From contig NZ_JAFKIC010000116.1 of the NCBI RefSeq assembly GCF_017306585.1, forward strand, positions 1 through 64,000: DNA of 64,000 nt, written 5' to 3'. How positions within the stretch are numbered: the stretch's first letter is position 1; each line of letters starts with the position of its first letter. The DNA is from Mesorhizobium sp. Lineage in GTDB: Bacteria; Pseudomonadota; Alphaproteobacteria; Rhizobiales; Rhizobiaceae. A model generated the notes under the pieces. That model was not told the origin of the DNA. It did not search any database and saw only the letters and a list, made by a program, of their open reading frames with translations. Positions 62,951-64,000 of this stretch are shown here, in pieces. A program made the position numbers and the translations under genes.

Positions 62951-63796
62951 ATGCGCAATGTCAGCGGCCACGGAAAGCGGCTGTCCTACTACGACTTCGG
63001 GCACACGACGGTTTACGCGTCCCGCTTCGACCAGCGCTTCCCCTACTGCGCCTATGTTCCCGACGATTATGCCGAGGACAGCGACAAGACCTATCCGCTG
63101 GCGGTGATCGTTCACGGCACCGAGCGCGGCATGCTCGCCTATCGCGATGCGTTCGCCGACTTTGCCGAGGAGAACGGGGTGATCGTGCTCGCCCCGCTGT
63201 TCCCCGCCAATATCTGTTTTCCCGGTGATCTCTCCTCCTACAAGATGCTGCGCGAGGGTGATCTGCACTACGACGCCGTCATGCTCGACATGATCGAGGA
63301 GATGCGCGAGCGCTATCGTATCCGCGGTGACCGTGTGATGATGTACGGATTCTCCGGCGGCGGCCATTTCACTCACCGGTTCCTGTTCCTGCACCCCGAA
63401 CGCCTGCTGGCGGCCTCGATCGGCGCCCCGGGTGTCGTCACGCTGTTGGATTTCGACAATGATTTCTGGGTCGGCGTGCGCGACTTCGAGACGAAGTTCG
63501 GCAAGGCGGTCGACCTCGACGCGATGCGCAGGGTCGCCGTGCAGATGGTGATCGGCGGCGACGACAGGGAGACCTGGGAGATCACCATCACGCCGAGTGA
63601 CCCGTGGTGGATGCCGGGCGCCGATCTCGCCGGCGCCAACCGCAACGACAGGATGCGGTCGCTGAAGGGCAGCCTGGAGAAACATGGCGTCGCCGTACAG
63701 CTCGATGTCGTCCCCGGCATCAAGCACGACGATCGCCATCTGATCGGCAAGGTCAAGGAGTTCTTCGCGCAGGCATTGAAGGCCGCGCCTGTCTGA
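62951..63796 (+). CDS. Alpha/beta hydrolase, PHB depolymerase/feruloyl esterase-like
   Basis: This 281-residue alpha/beta hydrolase has the segments YPLAVIVHGTERG (oxyanion region), RVMMYGFSGGGHFTHRFLFL (nucleophile Ser in GFSGGG) and VVPGIKHDDRHL (catalytic His). No signal peptide is seen, so it is cytoplasmic, unlike secreted PHB depolymerases. It is followed after 48 bp by a peptide/opine-type binding-protein gene, which suggests that it acts on the imported compound. Confidence 0.87.
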   Translation: MRNVSGHGKRLSYYDFGHTTVYASRFDQRFPYCAYVPDDYAEDSDKTYPLAVIVHGTERGMLAYRDAFADFAEENGVIVLAPLFPANICFPGDLSSYKMLREGDLHYDAVMLDMIEEMRERYRIRGDRVMMYGFSGGGHFTHRFLFLHPERLLAASIGAPGVVTLLDFDNDFWVGVRDFETKFGKAVDLDAMRRVAVQMVIGGDDRETWEITITPSDPWWMPGADLAGANRNDRMRSLKGSLEKHGVAVQLDVVPGIKHDDRHLIGKVKEFFAQALKAAPV

Positions 63797-63814
63797 AAAC
63801 TGCAGTCAACAATG

Positions 63815-63850
63815 CTGGAGACAAAAATGGGGCTGGAGACGAAAATGGGA
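63815..63850 (+). repeat. Tandem duplication of a translation start region
   Basis: Two direct 18-bp copies (63815-63832 and 63833-63850) match at 16 of 18 bases. Each contains GGAG, a 6-nt gap and an in-frame ATG (63827 and 63845). The following gene therefore has two equally good initiation sites in the same frame. Confidence 0.8.
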
Positions 63851-64000
63851 ACAGGTTCGGCAATGGGAAGACGATTCTTAGCAATGCTGGCCGCGATGGC
63901 GATGATGGCCTGCGCGCTGCCGGCAATGGCACAGGAGCAGCCGAAGACCGGCGGCACGCTCAAGGTTCGCATCAATGCTGACATCCGTGCGACGGACGGT
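63845..64000 (+). CDS. ABC transporter substrate-binding protein, family 5, N-terminal part
   Basis: This is the first 52 or so codons of a peptide/nickel/opine-type (DppA-like) solute-binding protein, cut by the window end. A signal peptide is visible (FLAMLAAMAMMACALPAMAQ). The mature start EQPKTGGTLKVRINADIRAT, with its GGTLKV motif, is the usual start of family 5 binders. In-frame ATGs at 63812, 63827, 63845 and 63863 are possible; 63845 is listed because GGAG stands 6 nt before it, although 63827 is as good. Permease and ATPase genes are expected further right. Confidence 0.85.
   Translation, partial: MGTGSAMGRRFLAMLAAMAMMACALPAMAQEQPKTGGTLKVRINADIRATDG

Overview
The window is GC-rich, densely coded chromosomal or megaplasmid DNA from an alphaproteobacterium of the Rhizobiales, most like Mesorhizobium. 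This rests on the pcaDCHGB order with a divergent pcaQ and PcaQ-type operators, the divergent dctA/dctBD locus with a sigma-54 promoter, candidate RirA-type (TGA-N9-TCA) iron boxes, and many solute ABC transporters. No rRNA, tRNA, CRISPR array, transposase or phage gene was seen. The species call is inference.

Layout. (1) 1-6366: protocatechuate/4-hydroxybenzoate catabolism. A cut-off ABC substrate-binding gene and the pcaDCHGB-pobA operon point away from pcaQ, and their promoters share a duplicated element. (2) 6394-16059: two divergent sugar ABC transport operons, neither with an ATPase. The second continues into a PIG-L deacetylase-like protein, a ROK kinase, a GntR/UTRA regulator and a SIS protein, which suggests amino-sugar use. 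(3) 16105-30933: a FadR-type regulator, then a 14-kb plus-strand cluster: FAH hydrolase, alpha/beta hydrolase, amidohydrolase, Liv-type ABC transporter whose last ATPase is fused to a Tm-1-like/UPF0261 domain, a flotillin, a palindromic repeat, an SRPBCC protein and an SRPBCC-quinone oxidoreductase fusion. This is the best candidate for an undescribed system. (4) 31214-34416: a LacI regulator with an esterase and a Gfo/Idh/MocA oxidoreductase, linked by a shared operator-like motif.

(5) 34679-47159: a DeoR regulator and a large sugar regulon: class I aldolase, PfkB kinase, complete sugar ABC transporter, two xylose-isomerase-like TIM barrels, a dehydrogenase, a hydrolase, an atypical ribulose-phosphate-3-epimerase homologue and a ROK kinase. 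(6) 47261-52097: dctA and dctBD for C4-dicarboxylates, the entry products of many of these routes. (7) 52159-53703: an acetyltransferase and anmK. (8) 53990-60100: a hydroxamate-type siderophore uptake locus (AraC regulator, fhuA, fhuD, fhuB) with no fhuC. (9) 60249-64000: a glutamine-synthetase-like enzyme, a GntR regulator, a PHB-depolymerase-like hydrolase and the start of a peptide/opine-type ABC binding protein cut by the window end.

Overall this is a catabolic island-like stretch of scavenging operons, each with its own local regulator. Most genes in an operon overlap by 1-11 nt, so translational coupling is likely throughout.
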